Positions 28,377 to 37,848 of a stretch of 64,000 nucleotides of DNA are shown here, piece by piece. A model generated the notes under the pieces. It searched no databases, was not told the DNA's origin, and saw only the letters and a list, made by a program, of their open reading frames with translations. The translations under genes and the position numbers were made by a program. Each line of letters opens with the position of its first letter. The stretch's first letter is position 1. This DNA comes from Oceanispirochaeta crateris (GTDB taxonomy: Bacteria > Spirochaetota > Spirochaetia > DSM-2461), in contig NZ_CP036150.1 in assembly GCF_008329965.1 (NCBI RefSeq), forward strand, positions 868,001 through 932,000, given 5' to 3'.

Positions 28377-29315
28377 TTAAATATAGGCTTCTCCCTTGAG
28401 GTCGTCAATATAGTTGGATGCAGAGTGAGCGGCAATTGCCCCATCTGATGCAGCTGTTATGAGCTGTCGGAAGGGGGTGTCTCTTACATCTCCCACTGCA
28501 TAAAGGCCTTTTATGGATGATTCCATGTTTATATCTGTTTGGATGTATCCCGTTTCATCTTTCTTAGCATCCGGAACCAACTGTGTCTGAGGGATGGAGC
28601 CTACAAAAATAAAAACGGCATCAAAATCTTCTTCCAGAACCATATCGCTGTCTGTTTTTGCCAGAACAACTTTGTCCAACTTTGTTTCATTTCCCTTGAT
28701 TTCTTTGACGATCGTATTGAAACGAACTTCAATATTGGGATTATTCATAACTCTGTCAGCAACTGCTTTTTGAGCCCGAAATCTGTCCCGTCTATGAATC
28801 ATGACAACCTGATCAGTCAGATTTGCCAGATAATTTGCTTCGTCACAAGCGGCATCTCCACCACCGACAACAAGCATTTTTTTATTTTTAAAGAAAGGTC
28901 CGTCACATGTGGCGCAATAAGAAACGCCTCTGCCTCCAAACTCTTCTTCTCCCGGTACTTCTAAATGACGGTGTTTGGCTCCAGTGGCCAAAACGACGGC
29001 TTTTGCTGTTATAATTTCTTTTGAAGTCTCAATGATGAAGGATTTTCCTTCTTTTTTGATGCTTCGAACAGAAGCTGTCATGAATTCTGCGCCAAATTTC
29101 TGAGCTTGTTTGTGCATGTCCATTGAAAACTGAAAACCGTTGACCGGTTCTGGAAATCCAGGATAATTCTCAAGGTCGGATATTAGGAGTGCCTGTCCTC
29201 CAGGAGCCATCTCTTCAATGACTAGGGTTTCTAAATTGGATCGGGCTCCATATTGGGCTGCACTTAGTCCGGCAATTCCACCACCGATGATTACAAAATC
29301 TTTTTCCATGCTCAT
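28377..29315 (-). CDS. trxB: Thioredoxin reductase
   Basis: TrxB transfers electrons from NADPH through FAD to thioredoxin. The redox-active pair CATC (Cys134/Cys137), the FAD-binding GGGIAGLSAA at the N-terminus and the NADPH-binding GGGDAACDEA are all visible. At 312 residues it has the usual length. GAGGAG precedes the ATG. Confidence 0.96.
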   Translation of the reverse strand: MSMEKDFVIIGGGIAGLSAAQYGARSNLETLVIEEMAPGGQALLISDLENYPGFPEPVNGFQFSMDMHKQAQKFGAEFMTASVRSIKKEGKSFIIETSKEIITAKAVVLATGAKHRHLEVPGEEEFGGRGVSYCATCDGPFFKNKKMLVVGGGDAACDEANYLANLTDQVVMIHRRDRFRAQKAVADRVMNNPNIEVRFNTIVKEIKGNETKLDKVVLAKTDSDMVLEEDFDAVFIFVGSIPQTQLVPDAKKDETGYIQTDINMESSIKGLYAVGDVRDTPFRQLITAASDGAIAAHSASNYIDDLKGEAYI

Positions 29316-29450
29316 TTTATCTCCTCAACTGAGTTCTTTTCTATATTTATGGAACTAATATAATAATTGAATATAGTAAAATCAAACTATTCCCCCATCA
29401 ATAGCCTAATAGCCTTGATATCCAATGACTTTCCCTTAAAATAAGTGGAT

Positions 29451-30866
29451 ATGATTCATTATAACAGAAAGATTCTGATTCTCACTTATATTTTTTATAT
29501 TTCTTTGTCGGCAGGGGCAATTGATATCCCTTTTGGATCGGATCTGCCTTACAGTCATTATTCAACCTGGAGTGAACCTCTGAACACAGATCAATTGATA
29601 CGCCTATATCTAACCAGTTCCGGACTGCAGGAAAACAACTTCTCTAAGTATGAGAAAAGAATCTACCAATTCTTAGAAAAATCGGAAAGTTCAGTTCAAT
29701 CCTCTCAAAGCGATGAAGAAAAATCAGAAGCCCTATTGCTGTATATGCATAACAATCTCTTCAAAAGATATAGTCTCAAACAGACACGAGTCGATAAAAT
29801 ATTTGATACGGGATATTACAACTGTGTTTCATCGGCGGCTTTATTTATCATTCTTAACCGTTATCATAATATTTTCATCGAGGGAGTCCATGCAATAGAC
29901 CATACCTTTTGCGTCCTTCCTGAAGATGGTGATAGAGATGGAATTGATATTGAAACGACAAGTGAATGGGGTTTTGATCCCGGCAGTAGAAAAGAGTTTC
30001 AATCTAATTTCACCAACAGGACGGGATATGTTTATGTGCCTCAGGGCAATTACAATCATCGTGTACGGTTAAACGATAAAGATATGGCTGGTTTGATACT
30101 GCAAAACCGGATAGTTGAATTACAGGGAACAAATCAGCATCAGGAGGCTTTGACTCTAGCTGCTGATCGTCTGCTGTTGACCGGTTCGACCCAGGCTCTT
30201 GAGGACTATTTTGATGCGGTACAAAATGCTGCCGCCCTTTTGAACAGTAAAAGCGATTACATCGGAGCCTTTCAAATCGTTCATAAAGCCTTTACTGGAC
30301 CTTACGAGTTTCCTCTATTTCTAATCAAAACGCAGTCACAAATTCTTTTCAATGCCAGTGCCGACCTTGTAAACAAGAATAGACTGGAAGAAGCCCGGCA
30401 GTTTTTAACAGATTATTCCTCCTTTATATTGACAGAGGAGCTCGCGACAATAGAGAGTCTTATCCAACAGCGTTCGCTGGAGCTGAAGGTCCGGGAGCCT
30501 TTTTCTGAAGAATTGATAAAAGAAATTGAGCAGAGCCTTGATGATGGTTACATTACAGAAGTTACCGCCAGATCATTAGCCTCTTTTCACTATTTACTGG
30601 AAGCCGAGAACTACTCAAACAGGGGAGAACACAGGAAAGCCTTCGATTTCCTTATGTCCGCACCTCCATGGGTGCAGCAGGATCGGGAATTCAAGAGAAT
30701 TCTAACACATGTGAGGAATAATACAGCCATAGTCTTCCACAACCAGGTAGTACAGTTGATCAATGAAGGGCGTACCACGGAAGCAAATACCCTATTGAGA
30801 GAAGCGTTGAGGCTGTTGCCCGGTCATACTCTCCTCCTTCAAGATGAGAAGAAATTGTCAAACTGA
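29451..30866 (+). CDS. Secreted transglutaminase-like (Cys-His-Asp) protein with helical C-terminal repeats
   Basis: The product has about 471 residues with an N-terminal signal (ILILTYIFYISLSAGA). A transglutaminase-like core is suggested by TGYYNCVSSAALF (Cys), AIDHTFCVL (His) and GIDIETT (Asp/Glu), in the right order and spacing. The C-terminal half is helical and repeat-like (residues about 210-470). It sits just upstream of flgN-flgK. Catalytic activity is inferred from these residues alone. A GTG two codons earlier is an alternative start. Confidence 0.7.
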   Translation: MIHYNRKILILTYIFYISLSAGAIDIPFGSDLPYSHYSTWSEPLNTDQLIRLYLTSSGLQENNFSKYEKRIYQFLEKSESSVQSSQSDEEKSEALLLYMHNNLFKRYSLKQTRVDKIFDTGYYNCVSSAALFIILNRYHNIFIEGVHAIDHTFCVLPEDGDRDGIDIETTSEWGFDPGSRKEFQSNFTNRTGYVYVPQGNYNHRVRLNDKDMAGLILQNRIVELQGTNQHQEALTLAADRLLLTGSTQALEDYFDAVQNAAALLNSKSDYIGAFQIVHKAFTGPYEFPLFLIKTQSQILFNASADLVNKNRLEEARQFLTDYSSFILTEELATIESLIQQRSLELKVREPFSEELIKEIEQSLDDGYITEVTARSLASFHYLLEAENYSNRGEHRKAFDFLMSAPPWVQQDREFKRILTHVRNNTAIVFHNQVVQLINEGRTTEANTLLREALRLLPGHTLLLQDEKKLSN

Positions 30867-30935
30867 CAGAAAAAATTAAAATCCTAATCTTCAAGAATTA
30901 AATACCGAAAATAGAAGAGAAGGAGTATCTTGAGA

Positions 30936-31436
30936 ATGTCAACTGCCAGTAATACCCTCAAATTAATCGATGTATTAAACAAAGAACTTGAAACTCTTGA
31001 AGAGTATAACAAAGGATGTGAATCGCTTCATAAACATGTTGTCGCCAAAAACTGGACAACCCTGGAAAATGTATTAAATACGTTAAAGTGTGAATCTGAG
31101 AAGTTAAATTCCCTTGATTTACTGAGGGAATCTCTAATCCAAAACCTCAAAGAAGAACATTCTTTGCCTGGGGAGTGCTCCTTTGGGCTCCTATTGACAC
31201 ATCTCGATACTCCAGGACAATCCGAAATTAAGATATTGAAACAAAAAATACGACACGCCGTTAACATCCTTCAAACACGTATCAACGGCATTGGGACTTA
31301 TACGGAGTCACAAACATGCGCCCTTCGGGATGTCCTGGATGAATTAATTCCGGATCAGAAAGGTAGAATATACAATAGTAGAGGTACTGCTTCCATTTTG
31401 GAATCAAAACCACTTCTATTTAACCATCAGTTTTAA
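30936..31436 (+). CDS. flgN: FlgN-type flagellar chaperone
   Basis: FlgN binds the hook-filament junction proteins FlgK and FlgL before export. The product has about 166 residues, is all-helical (LDVLNKELETLEEYN-like heptads) and lies 17 bases upstream of flgK, the usual position. The sequence is diverged, so the call leans on position. ATG at 30936 is preferred; a TTG six bases earlier sits too close to the AGGAG site. Confidence 0.75.
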   Translation: MSTASNTLKLIDVLNKELETLEEYNKGCESLHKHVVAKNWTTLENVLNTLKCESEKLNSLDLLRESLIQNLKEEHSLPGECSFGLLLTHLDTPGQSEIKILKQKIRHAVNILQTRINGIGTYTESQTCALRDVLDELIPDQKGRIYNSRGTASILESKPLLFNHQF

Positions 31437-31453
31437 TAGAGAAAGGATTGAAT

Positions 31454-33325
31454 ATGGGTTCCACATTCAGCGGTATCGAATTAGGAAAAAGAAGTCTCCA
31501 GGCTCATACACAAGGCTTACAGACTATCGGACATAACCTCAGTAACGCCTCTACAGAGGGGTATAGTCGCCAAAGAGTACAACTTTCGGCTACAGACCCC
31601 ATCTACATGCCCCAGTTGAACCGTGCAGAGAGGCCGGGACAGGTTGGACAGGGTGTAGATGTCACGACTGTAGAACGAATAAAAGATATCCTTCTTGAAA
31701 ACCGCGTCATCGCACAGGGTGATGAGAGCGGTTATTGGGAAACCAGAGATCAATACCTTCTGATGGTAGAACAGATCTATAACGAACCGTATGATACCTC
31801 TGTAAGGTCTCTTATGGACAAATTCTGGGATGGTTGGCAGGAGCTCTCGGTCAATCCCGAAGAAATACCATCACGTCAGGCCGTACTAAAAAGGGGAGAA
31901 TCCCTTATGGATGGAATCAATAGCCGTTACAGAAGACTAAAAGAAACAAGATCCATGCTGAATGACGACGTGGCTGTTTCCGTTGGAGAAGTTAACAGCA
32001 TCCTCAAAGACATCTCTCGCTTAAACGAACAGATTGTCAAGTCAAAAGCAGTGGGAGACAATCCAAACGACATGCTGGACAGCCGGGATCTTTTGGTTGA
32101 GAAATTATCCGCTTATATCAATATCACTGTGGATAACAGAGACAGTGACGAATTTCAAATTCATACACAGGGAATGCATCTCATACAGGGCAAGCAGGTT
32201 CATCTTTTAAGTACCGAACCCAATCCTCTGAATGAAGGATATAATGACATTACCTGGGAACAGACCGGTCAAAATGTTGATATAAGGAATGGAAAATTGG
32301 CAGCTCTTATTGAACTAAGGGATGGCGATGTAAGAGGGGAAATCCAGAAATTAAATACCATGACTGTTAACTTTACAGATATGGTTAACGAAGTTCATAG
32401 CAATGCATTTGCGGCAAATGGCAAGACAGGGCTTAACTTTTTTAATGAACTCCCCTTTGTGAATAACAACCTTGGAAATTATGACAGGTCCGGCGACGGT
32501 GAGTTCGACTCTTCTTATATCTTTCGCTTCAAGGGGAACAATGTATTAGACCCTGAGCAGCAGACTGGATTGCAGGGAACAATCTCATTGAATGGACCTT
32601 CTGGAAATATTGATGTGAACTATTACCCCACCGACAGAGTTTCAGATATTGTCGACAGAATAAATAATTCCGGAGCTGAGGTGAAGGCCCTGATAAACAG
32701 AGATGGAAAACTCCTATTAAAAGCCAGCTCCTCCGAGGATATGGAAAATCCAGATTTTGTGATCCGCCATGTGGAAGATTCTGGTCAGTTCCTCAGCGGT
32801 TATACCGGAATCTTGAGTGGAAGTGGTCCGGATAACGCTTATGACTGGGAACAGGCCGATGCAGTTTTAGGTCTGCGTGATATAGAATATGCCGTGGCCC
32901 CCTTATCACACCCGGCGGGATGGATGGGGATCAATAAGACTCTCCAGGCCGATCCGGCTTCCATTGCCTCTGGATACGGTGTGGGCGGAAGAGAGGGATT
33001 ACCTGGAGATGGTAGTGCCGCTCTTGAAATCGCAACCTTAAGAAATAAACCTGTCATGGTTGGCCCCAGCAATACTTTTGATGACTATTTTGCCGAAGCT
33101 GTAGCCTCTATCGGACTCAAGGGTGAGGTTGCTCAACAAGCCAACGAATCACAGCAGTTAGTAATGAAAGATTTAAAAGATTTTCAATCATCTATTTCCG
33201 GTGTGAATATGGATGAAGAGATAGCCGAGATGATCAAGTTTCAGCATGGTTATAATGCCACAGCCAGATTTGTAAATGAAATCAACGATATGCTGGACAC
33301 CATTATCAACAGAATGGGAGTGTAA
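31454..33325 (+). CDS. flgK: Flagellar hook-associated protein 1 (FlgK)
   Basis: FlgK forms the first junction ring between hook and filament. The N-terminus has the rod/hook family motif (GLQTIGHNLSNASTEGYSRQ) and the C-terminus ends with the matching coiled coil (ISGVNMDEEIAEMIKFQHGY). Length is 623 residues. ATG at 31454 is preferred over TTG at 31448 because AAGGA lies 6 bases upstream. It precedes flgL by 3 bases. Confidence 0.95.
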   Translation: MGSTFSGIELGKRSLQAHTQGLQTIGHNLSNASTEGYSRQRVQLSATDPIYMPQLNRAERPGQVGQGVDVTTVERIKDILLENRVIAQGDESGYWETRDQYLLMVEQIYNEPYDTSVRSLMDKFWDGWQELSVNPEEIPSRQAVLKRGESLMDGINSRYRRLKETRSMLNDDVAVSVGEVNSILKDISRLNEQIVKSKAVGDNPNDMLDSRDLLVEKLSAYINITVDNRDSDEFQIHTQGMHLIQGKQVHLLSTEPNPLNEGYNDITWEQTGQNVDIRNGKLAALIELRDGDVRGEIQKLNTMTVNFTDMVNEVHSNAFAANGKTGLNFFNELPFVNNNLGNYDRSGDGEFDSSYIFRFKGNNVLDPEQQTGLQGTISLNGPSGNIDVNYYPTDRVSDIVDRINNSGAEVKALINRDGKLLLKASSSEDMENPDFVIRHVEDSGQFLSGYTGILSGSGPDNAYDWEQADAVLGLRDIEYAVAPLSHPAGWMGINKTLQADPASIASGYGVGGREGLPGDGSAALEIATLRNKPVMVGPSNTFDDYFAEAVASIGLKGEVAQQANESQQLVMKDLKDFQSSISGVNMDEEIAEMIKFQHGYNATARFVNEINDMLDTIINRMGV

Positions 33326-33328
33326 TAA

Positions 33329-34576
33329 ATGAGACGAATCAGTACGAATATGCCTAATGCGGACTTGCAGTATCAGATGAAGTTAAGAGACTTCAAGCTG
33401 AATGAAATGCAGTCGGGGATTGGAAGCAGCAGACGGCTGAATAATTTGCGGGATGATCCGATCGCGGCTGCACACTCTACCCGCTATTCATCCCATATAA
33501 CCCATCTGGAACGCTATAGTAAAAATATTGGCACAGCCCAGGGTGAGTATTCTCTGGCAGAAACTTCAATGAATCAGTCCGTTCAAGTCGTACAGAGGCT
33601 CAGGGAACTGGCTGTTCAGGGAAGTAACGGGACCTATGCAAAAGAAGATATGAATTACATGGCTACCGAGGTGAATGAGCTCCTCAAGGAGCTTGTGAGC
33701 ATGGGAAATACAAGAACTGCTGATGGACGATCTCTCTTTGGAGGGAACGATACTCTAAATGATCCCTTTGTGGCCATGAAAAGCAGAGTCCCCGGCATCG
33801 AAGGGGCTGTTATTTCTGAAGTCAGATATGCCGGAAATATCGTTGCCAATCAGACAGAAATATCAGAAGGGTCCAGAATAGATTTGAATTTTGCAGGAAA
33901 CAAGGTGTTTTGGGCAGAGGATCAACAGCTCTTTGCCCAAAGAGATGCTCTCGACTATGTCGTTACCGAAGATAGTCAGATATCTATTGATGGTGAGCAG
34001 ATCAATTTAAAGAGCGGTGACAATATTCATGGTATTATTTCAAGAATCAATAATAGTGATCTGTCTGTGAAGGCATCATTGGATCCTGTGACAAACAGCC
34101 TGACTCTTGAAACAACTGTTCCCCATCAGATCTGGATAGATGAGCCCGTAGACAATACAGTCCTTAAAGATCTGGGCCTCTTGTCTGAAACCGGTAGCAG
34201 ACCACCAGACAATCTTCATCAGGATGTTGTGAAAGGGGGAGGGTCACTCTTCGACATGGTCATAGGACTGCGTGATAGCCTACTCTCAGGAGATCAGGAA
34301 GCCGTAGGTGGAAGAATCCTCGGGGGAATAGATACATCATTAAGTAATCTTCTGAATAACCTTTCGGACCTTGGTGCAAGGAATGAAAGACTTGATCAAA
34401 CATACGCAAGATTGGACAGTGAAAAATTAAATGTTATATCCATCAATTCCAAGTTAACAGGCCTGGATATGACAGAGGCAATTACAAATCTTAAAATGCT
34501 TGAATACACACAAAAAGCAGCCTATCAGTCTGCTTCCAAGGTTCTTCAATCTAATCTTATGGACTTTTTGAGGTAA
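33329..34576 (+). CDS. flgL: Flagellar hook-associated protein 3 (FlgL)
   Basis: FlgL is the second junction protein. The N-terminal MRRISTNMPNADLQYQMKL and RLRELAVQGSNGTY follow the flagellin-like D0/D1 pattern and the C-terminus (LDMTEAITNLKMLEYTQKA) matches the family. Length is 415 residues. It starts 3 bases after flgK and is followed by fliW after 5 bases, so the block is one operon. Confidence 0.94.
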   Translation: MRRISTNMPNADLQYQMKLRDFKLNEMQSGIGSSRRLNNLRDDPIAAAHSTRYSSHITHLERYSKNIGTAQGEYSLAETSMNQSVQVVQRLRELAVQGSNGTYAKEDMNYMATEVNELLKELVSMGNTRTADGRSLFGGNDTLNDPFVAMKSRVPGIEGAVISEVRYAGNIVANQTEISEGSRIDLNFAGNKVFWAEDQQLFAQRDALDYVVTEDSQISIDGEQINLKSGDNIHGIISRINNSDLSVKASLDPVTNSLTLETTVPHQIWIDEPVDNTVLKDLGLLSETGSRPPDNLHQDVVKGGGSLFDMVIGLRDSLLSGDQEAVGGRILGGIDTSLSNLLNNLSDLGARNERLDQTYARLDSEKLNVISINSKLTGLDMTEAITNLKMLEYTQKAAYQSASKVLQSNLMDFLR

Positions 34577-34581
34577 TATGT

Positions 34582-35037
34582 ATGAAGATCTATACAAAAG
34601 CATATGGTGAAGTAGAAATTGATGACAGACAGGTTATTAATTTCCCCAATGGATTATTCGGTTTTGAAACTCTCAGGCAGTTTGCCTTGCTGGACGCTGC
34701 CCAACAACCCTTTTACTGGATACAGTCTCTGGATGTAGAACAAGTTGCTTTTGTCCTGATCAAACCAGTTATTTTTAGGCCAGACTATAAACCTGGTCTT
34801 ATGGCTTCGGATCTTGAAGAATTGAAGCTAAAAAATACAGATGAAGAAAATGCACTTGTTTTCAGCATTGTTACATTTTTGGATGATAAAAAAACAATGA
34901 CCGCAAATCTTCAGGGACCAGTCATCATTAACCGTCTTACCAGAACGGGTAGACAGTGTATTTCATCCGATTCAAGATGGCAAACACGACATAATATCGC
35001 CGAGGAATTGGCCAATCAGAGGAATAGTGTATGCTGA
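34582..35037 (+). CDS. fliW: Flagellar assembly factor FliW
   Basis: FliW binds flagellin and CsrA alternately. Free flagellin takes FliW away from CsrA, letting CsrA repress flagellin translation. The product has 151 residues with the family pattern [19 protein letters not shown] and [13 protein letters not shown] lies upstream, and the stop overlaps csrA by 7 bases, so FliW and CsrA are made together. The probable targets, the flaB leaders, are at 43.2 and 44.4 kb. Confidence 0.95.
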   Translation: MKIYTKAYGEVEIDDRQVINFPNGLFGFETLRQFALLDAAQQPFYWIQSLDVEQVAFVLIKPVIFRPDYKPGLMASDLEELKLKNTDEENALVFSIVTFLDDKKTMTANLQGPVIINRLTRTGRQCISSDSRWQTRHNIAEELANQRNSVC

Positions 35038-35258
35038 TACTGTCTAGAAAAAAAGATGAAAGTATCATCATCGGCGATAACATTGTTATCTCAGTTGTTG
35101 ATATCAAGGGTGACCAGGTTAAATTGGGAATAGCGGCGCCAACATCGGTTAAGGTATTCAGACAGGAAGTCTATCAGGCCATCCAGGAAGAAAATAAGGC
35201 AGCAGCAGCCAGCAGTATACCCGAGGATTTATCACTGGATGAGCTATTTAAAAAATAA
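35031..35258 (+). CDS. csrA: Translational regulator CsrA
   Basis: CsrA is a dimeric RNA-binding protein recognising GGA in hairpin loops. The N-terminus [16 protein letters not shown] is canonical, followed by [11 protein letters not shown] and VFRQEVY. The 75-residue length includes the short C-terminal extension found in FliW-partner CsrAs. It overlaps fliW by 7 bases. Candidate RNA targets are the flaB leaders. Confidence 0.97.
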   Translation: MLILSRKKDESIIIGDNIVISVVDIKGDQVKLGIAAPTSVKVFRQEVYQAIQEENKAAAASSIPEDLSLDELFKK

Positions 35259-35268
35259 TTGAACTCTT

Positions 35269-36447
35269 TTAAATTATTTGAGAATTTGAATAGATAGAAT
35301 CAAATTCTTCATGAATGGAGAGAAATAGATCCAATAGATCCGGATCAAAATGCGTTTCTCTTCCTTTTTTCATTATATCCACAGACTTCTCATGGCTGAA
35401 TGACTCTTTATAGCTGCGCTTTGACCGAAGAGCATCATATACATCGGCTATGCAGACAATCCTGGCACATAGTGGAATCATTTCTCCAAAGATACCATAG
35501 GGATAACCGCTTCCATCCCACTTTTCATGATGGGAAAGGGCTATCTCTCTGGCCATGGTTTTGGGATATGTACTAAGTATATAAGCTCCATTTTTTGTAT
35601 GTTCATTCATAATCTCTCTTTCCCAGTCATCCAGTGGACCACCCTTGTTGAGGATGTCATCGGGTGTTCCGATTTTTCCTACGTCGTGCATGGCCGCTAA
35701 AAATCCTATATCATCAATAAAATCATTGCTTACTTCTTCATAACCCTTCTTGCCTTTCAATTTCTGGCTCAATAAGCGGGAATAATCATTGACCCTTTCA
35801 ATATGCTCGCCCGTATCGTTATCTTTGAGTTTGGAGGCCTCTAAAAGGCTCAGGAACATTTTCTGAAGCAGATCTTTATATTCATTGGTTATAATATCCC
35901 ATTGAACCATATAAGCCTTAGGACGCTCATTTGAATCATAGTGCAATGGCTGAATCATGGCTCGTAAAAAACTGCTGCTCTTTGTATCTCCAAAGGGAAA
36001 CAGTCTTCCAGCCCAGGAATAGGAGCACTGGGGATTTTCAAGGCATACTTTGAGTGTAGAACTCAGGTTAATATCAGAATCAGTGCGGAATATTTCGGGC
36101 AGATGTTTATTGATAGGTGACTTATCCAATACAAGGTCCTTGATGAATTCAAGGTTTGACCAGAGTATCTTCAAATCTAGATCAACGAGACAAGTGGGGA
36201 TGGGGCTGTTCTTAGTTCGGTCAATGGAAAGCCGTATCCATGGGTCATCCAGTAGGAATCTATTCTCCGATCTATCCAGGGTTGTGAAGAGTGACCAGGG
36301 ATAAATATAAGATTCATCTTCATCTATGTCTTCTAATTCAAGTACTTCTTCAAGGAGTTCGAAAGAATCGGATTCTGAGTATGAAACATCGGATAATGGA
36401 GCATCTCTAAAATCAAATTCATCTTTAGAACTCTTTGAGTGACTCAA
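35269..36447 (-). CDS. HD-GYP domain cyclic-di-GMP phosphodiesterase
   Basis: The product has 392 residues. The C-terminal half has the HD motif (MHDVGKIGTPDDILNKGG) and HHEKWDGSGYPYG, the complete HD-GYP signature. The N-terminal half contains a PAS-like region. It should degrade c-di-GMP and so tune motility or the PilZ proteins encoded nearby. The start is TTG (TTGA overlap with the tsaB stop), supported by GGAG upstream. It is convergent with csrA. Confidence 0.92.
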   Translation of the reverse strand: MSHSKSSKDEFDFRDAPLSDVSYSESDSFELLEEVLELEDIDEDESYIYPWSLFTTLDRSENRFLLDDPWIRLSIDRTKNSPIPTCLVDLDLKILWSNLEFIKDLVLDKSPINKHLPEIFRTDSDINLSSTLKVCLENPQCSYSWAGRLFPFGDTKSSSFLRAMIQPLHYDSNERPKAYMVQWDIITNEYKDLLQKMFLSLLEASKLKDNDTGEHIERVNDYSRLLSQKLKGKKGYEEVSNDFIDDIGFLAAMHDVGKIGTPDDILNKGGPLDDWEREIMNEHTKNGAYILSTYPKTMAREIALSHHEKWDGSGYPYGIFGEMIPLCARIVCIADVYDALRSKRSYKESFSHEKSVDIMKKGRETHFDPDLLDLFLSIHEEFDSIYSNSQII

Positions 36448-37112
36448 ATATGGTCTCCATACAAGGCAATTTCAGCTTCACTTTTTCGTAAATAGAGAGG
36501 CCCTGAACTCTCATCGAGGGCTCCTTCCTTCTGAAAACGCTTTATTCCCAGTTCTAAAAGCTGTCTACTCCTTCCTTGAGAGCCATTCCCATCAAAAAAT
36601 AATCCTGGTCTAGAATCTGTTTTTATCATTGAACAGTCCGGACCAGTAAACAATACATTTTCGAATTTTTCCAGCTTGGCTAATAATTGATCTTCAGAAA
36701 GATCCAGAGCTCCGGAAATACTCTGTCCCTCACTATAAATACCGCAATAGTAACGTTTTTTTCGTGCATCCAATATGGGGACCACAGCTCCTGGAAAATA
36801 GTCATATCCATAGGCAAGATAGTCTGTTGTTAATATCGTTGTATGTGGGATTTTCAAACCAAAAGCCATGCCTTTTATGGTAGACATGCCTATCCTCAGT
36901 CCGGTGAATGATCCAGGCCCTTCAGAGCAAACTAGTAACTCAAGTTCCTCTTTCTTAACATTTCCTTCTTTCAAAATAAGAAGAATTGTATCCATAAGAT
37001 TCTCAGAATGCTTTAATCCATCTTGAATAGTCATTTCAAACCAGGAATTTTCTTTTTTAAGGCAAACGCCGAGTAGGGAGGAGGCGGTATCAACGGATAA
37101 AACACAATTCAC
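36444..37112 (-). CDS. tsaB: tRNA threonylcarbamoyladenosine biosynthesis protein TsaB
   Basis: TsaB is the non-catalytic partner of TsaD in t6A37 tRNA modification. The N-terminal VDTASSLLGVCL and CSEGPGSFTGLRIGM are diagnostic. Length is 222 residues. The start is GTG, overlapping the tsaE stop (GTGA), so tsaE-tsaB are translationally coupled, and the HD-GYP gene is coupled behind it. Confidence 0.93.
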   Translation of the reverse strand: MNCVLSVDTASSLLGVCLKKENSWFEMTIQDGLKHSENLMDTILLILKEGNVKKEELELLVCSEGPGSFTGLRIGMSTIKGMAFGLKIPHTTILTTDYLAYGYDYFPGAVVPILDARKKRYYCGIYSEGQSISGALDLSEDQLLAKLEKFENVLFTGPDCSMIKTDSRPGLFFDGNGSQGRSRQLLELGIKRFQKEGALDESSGPLYLRKSEAEIALYGDHI

Positions 37113-37531
37113 AATGAAATTCCCTCTAAAATAATTTTACGGACTCCAGATTCCATTATCTGTATTGAAATGCTTTTGCAATCTTCTGGAAGGTACTCCA
37201 GTATCCTTTCGCTCCATTCGATGAGAGTGATGCCTTTACCAAATAGTAATTCATCGACACCCAACATCTCAAATTCTTCAACTCCAGAAATTCTATACAT
37301 ATCCATGTGATATAGGGGAATGCTGCCTTCGTATTCAGACACGATTGTATAGGTGGGACTGGTGATCTCATCCTCAATTCCCAAAGACTTGGCTATCCCC
37401 TTGGTTATGGATGTTTTGCCAGCCCCGAGATCACCTTTGAGGGCTATAATATCCCCTGGTTTAAGAGATTTCCCAACTTTTTTACCCCATTGGAGAGTTT
37501 CTTCAAAACTATGACTCAGCAATTCTATCAA
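37109..37531 (-). CDS. tsaE: tRNA threonylcarbamoyladenosine biosynthesis ATPase TsaE
   Basis: TsaE is the P-loop ATPase that cycles the TsaB-TsaD complex. Walker A KGDLGAGKTS and the SPTYTIVSEYEG segment are clear. Length is 140 residues. The start is TTG at 37531, overlapping the stop of the upstream 87-residue gene (TTGA). Confidence 0.93.
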   Translation of the reverse strand: MIELLSHSFEETLQWGKKVGKSLKPGDIIALKGDLGAGKTSITKGIAKSLGIEDEITSPTYTIVSEYEGSIPLYHMDMYRISGVEEFEMLGVDELLFGKGITLIEWSERILEYLPEDCKSISIQIMESGVRKIILEGISL

Positions 37532-37791
37532 AGAGGTAACCCTTCACGGTCAATATTGATGATTTCTTCTTTCAATGATTTTATGATGGGAATCACAGGA
37601 TAATCGATATTGTCCAGGAGTTTTAGAAAAACATCTCTTTCTCCAGTAGGTTTCATCTCCACTATAGATTGAAATCTTATACTTGTTCTTTTGTCTGCAA
37701 CTAATGCAAAAGAAGCACTACCGCTATACTCATTTCTATAGTATATGAGAGTGTCCTTTTTTATGATTTCATCCATTCCAAGAAACTTCAT
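37528..37791 (-). CDS. Small hypothetical protein coupled to tsaE
   Basis: The product has 87 residues with a mixed strand/helix pattern and no known motif. AGGTGG precedes the ATG. It is translationally coupled to tsaE by TTGA overlap. Function unknown. Confidence 0.65.
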   Translation of the reverse strand: MKFLGMDEIIKKDTLIYYRNEYSGSASFALVADKRTSIRFQSIVEMKPTGERDVFLKLLDNIDYPVIPIIKSLKEEIINIDREGLPL

Positions 37792-37848
37792 TTAGTAAAT
37801 CCACCTGTGCCCTATTATAAACTTTTCTTAATATGTTTTACATTATAC

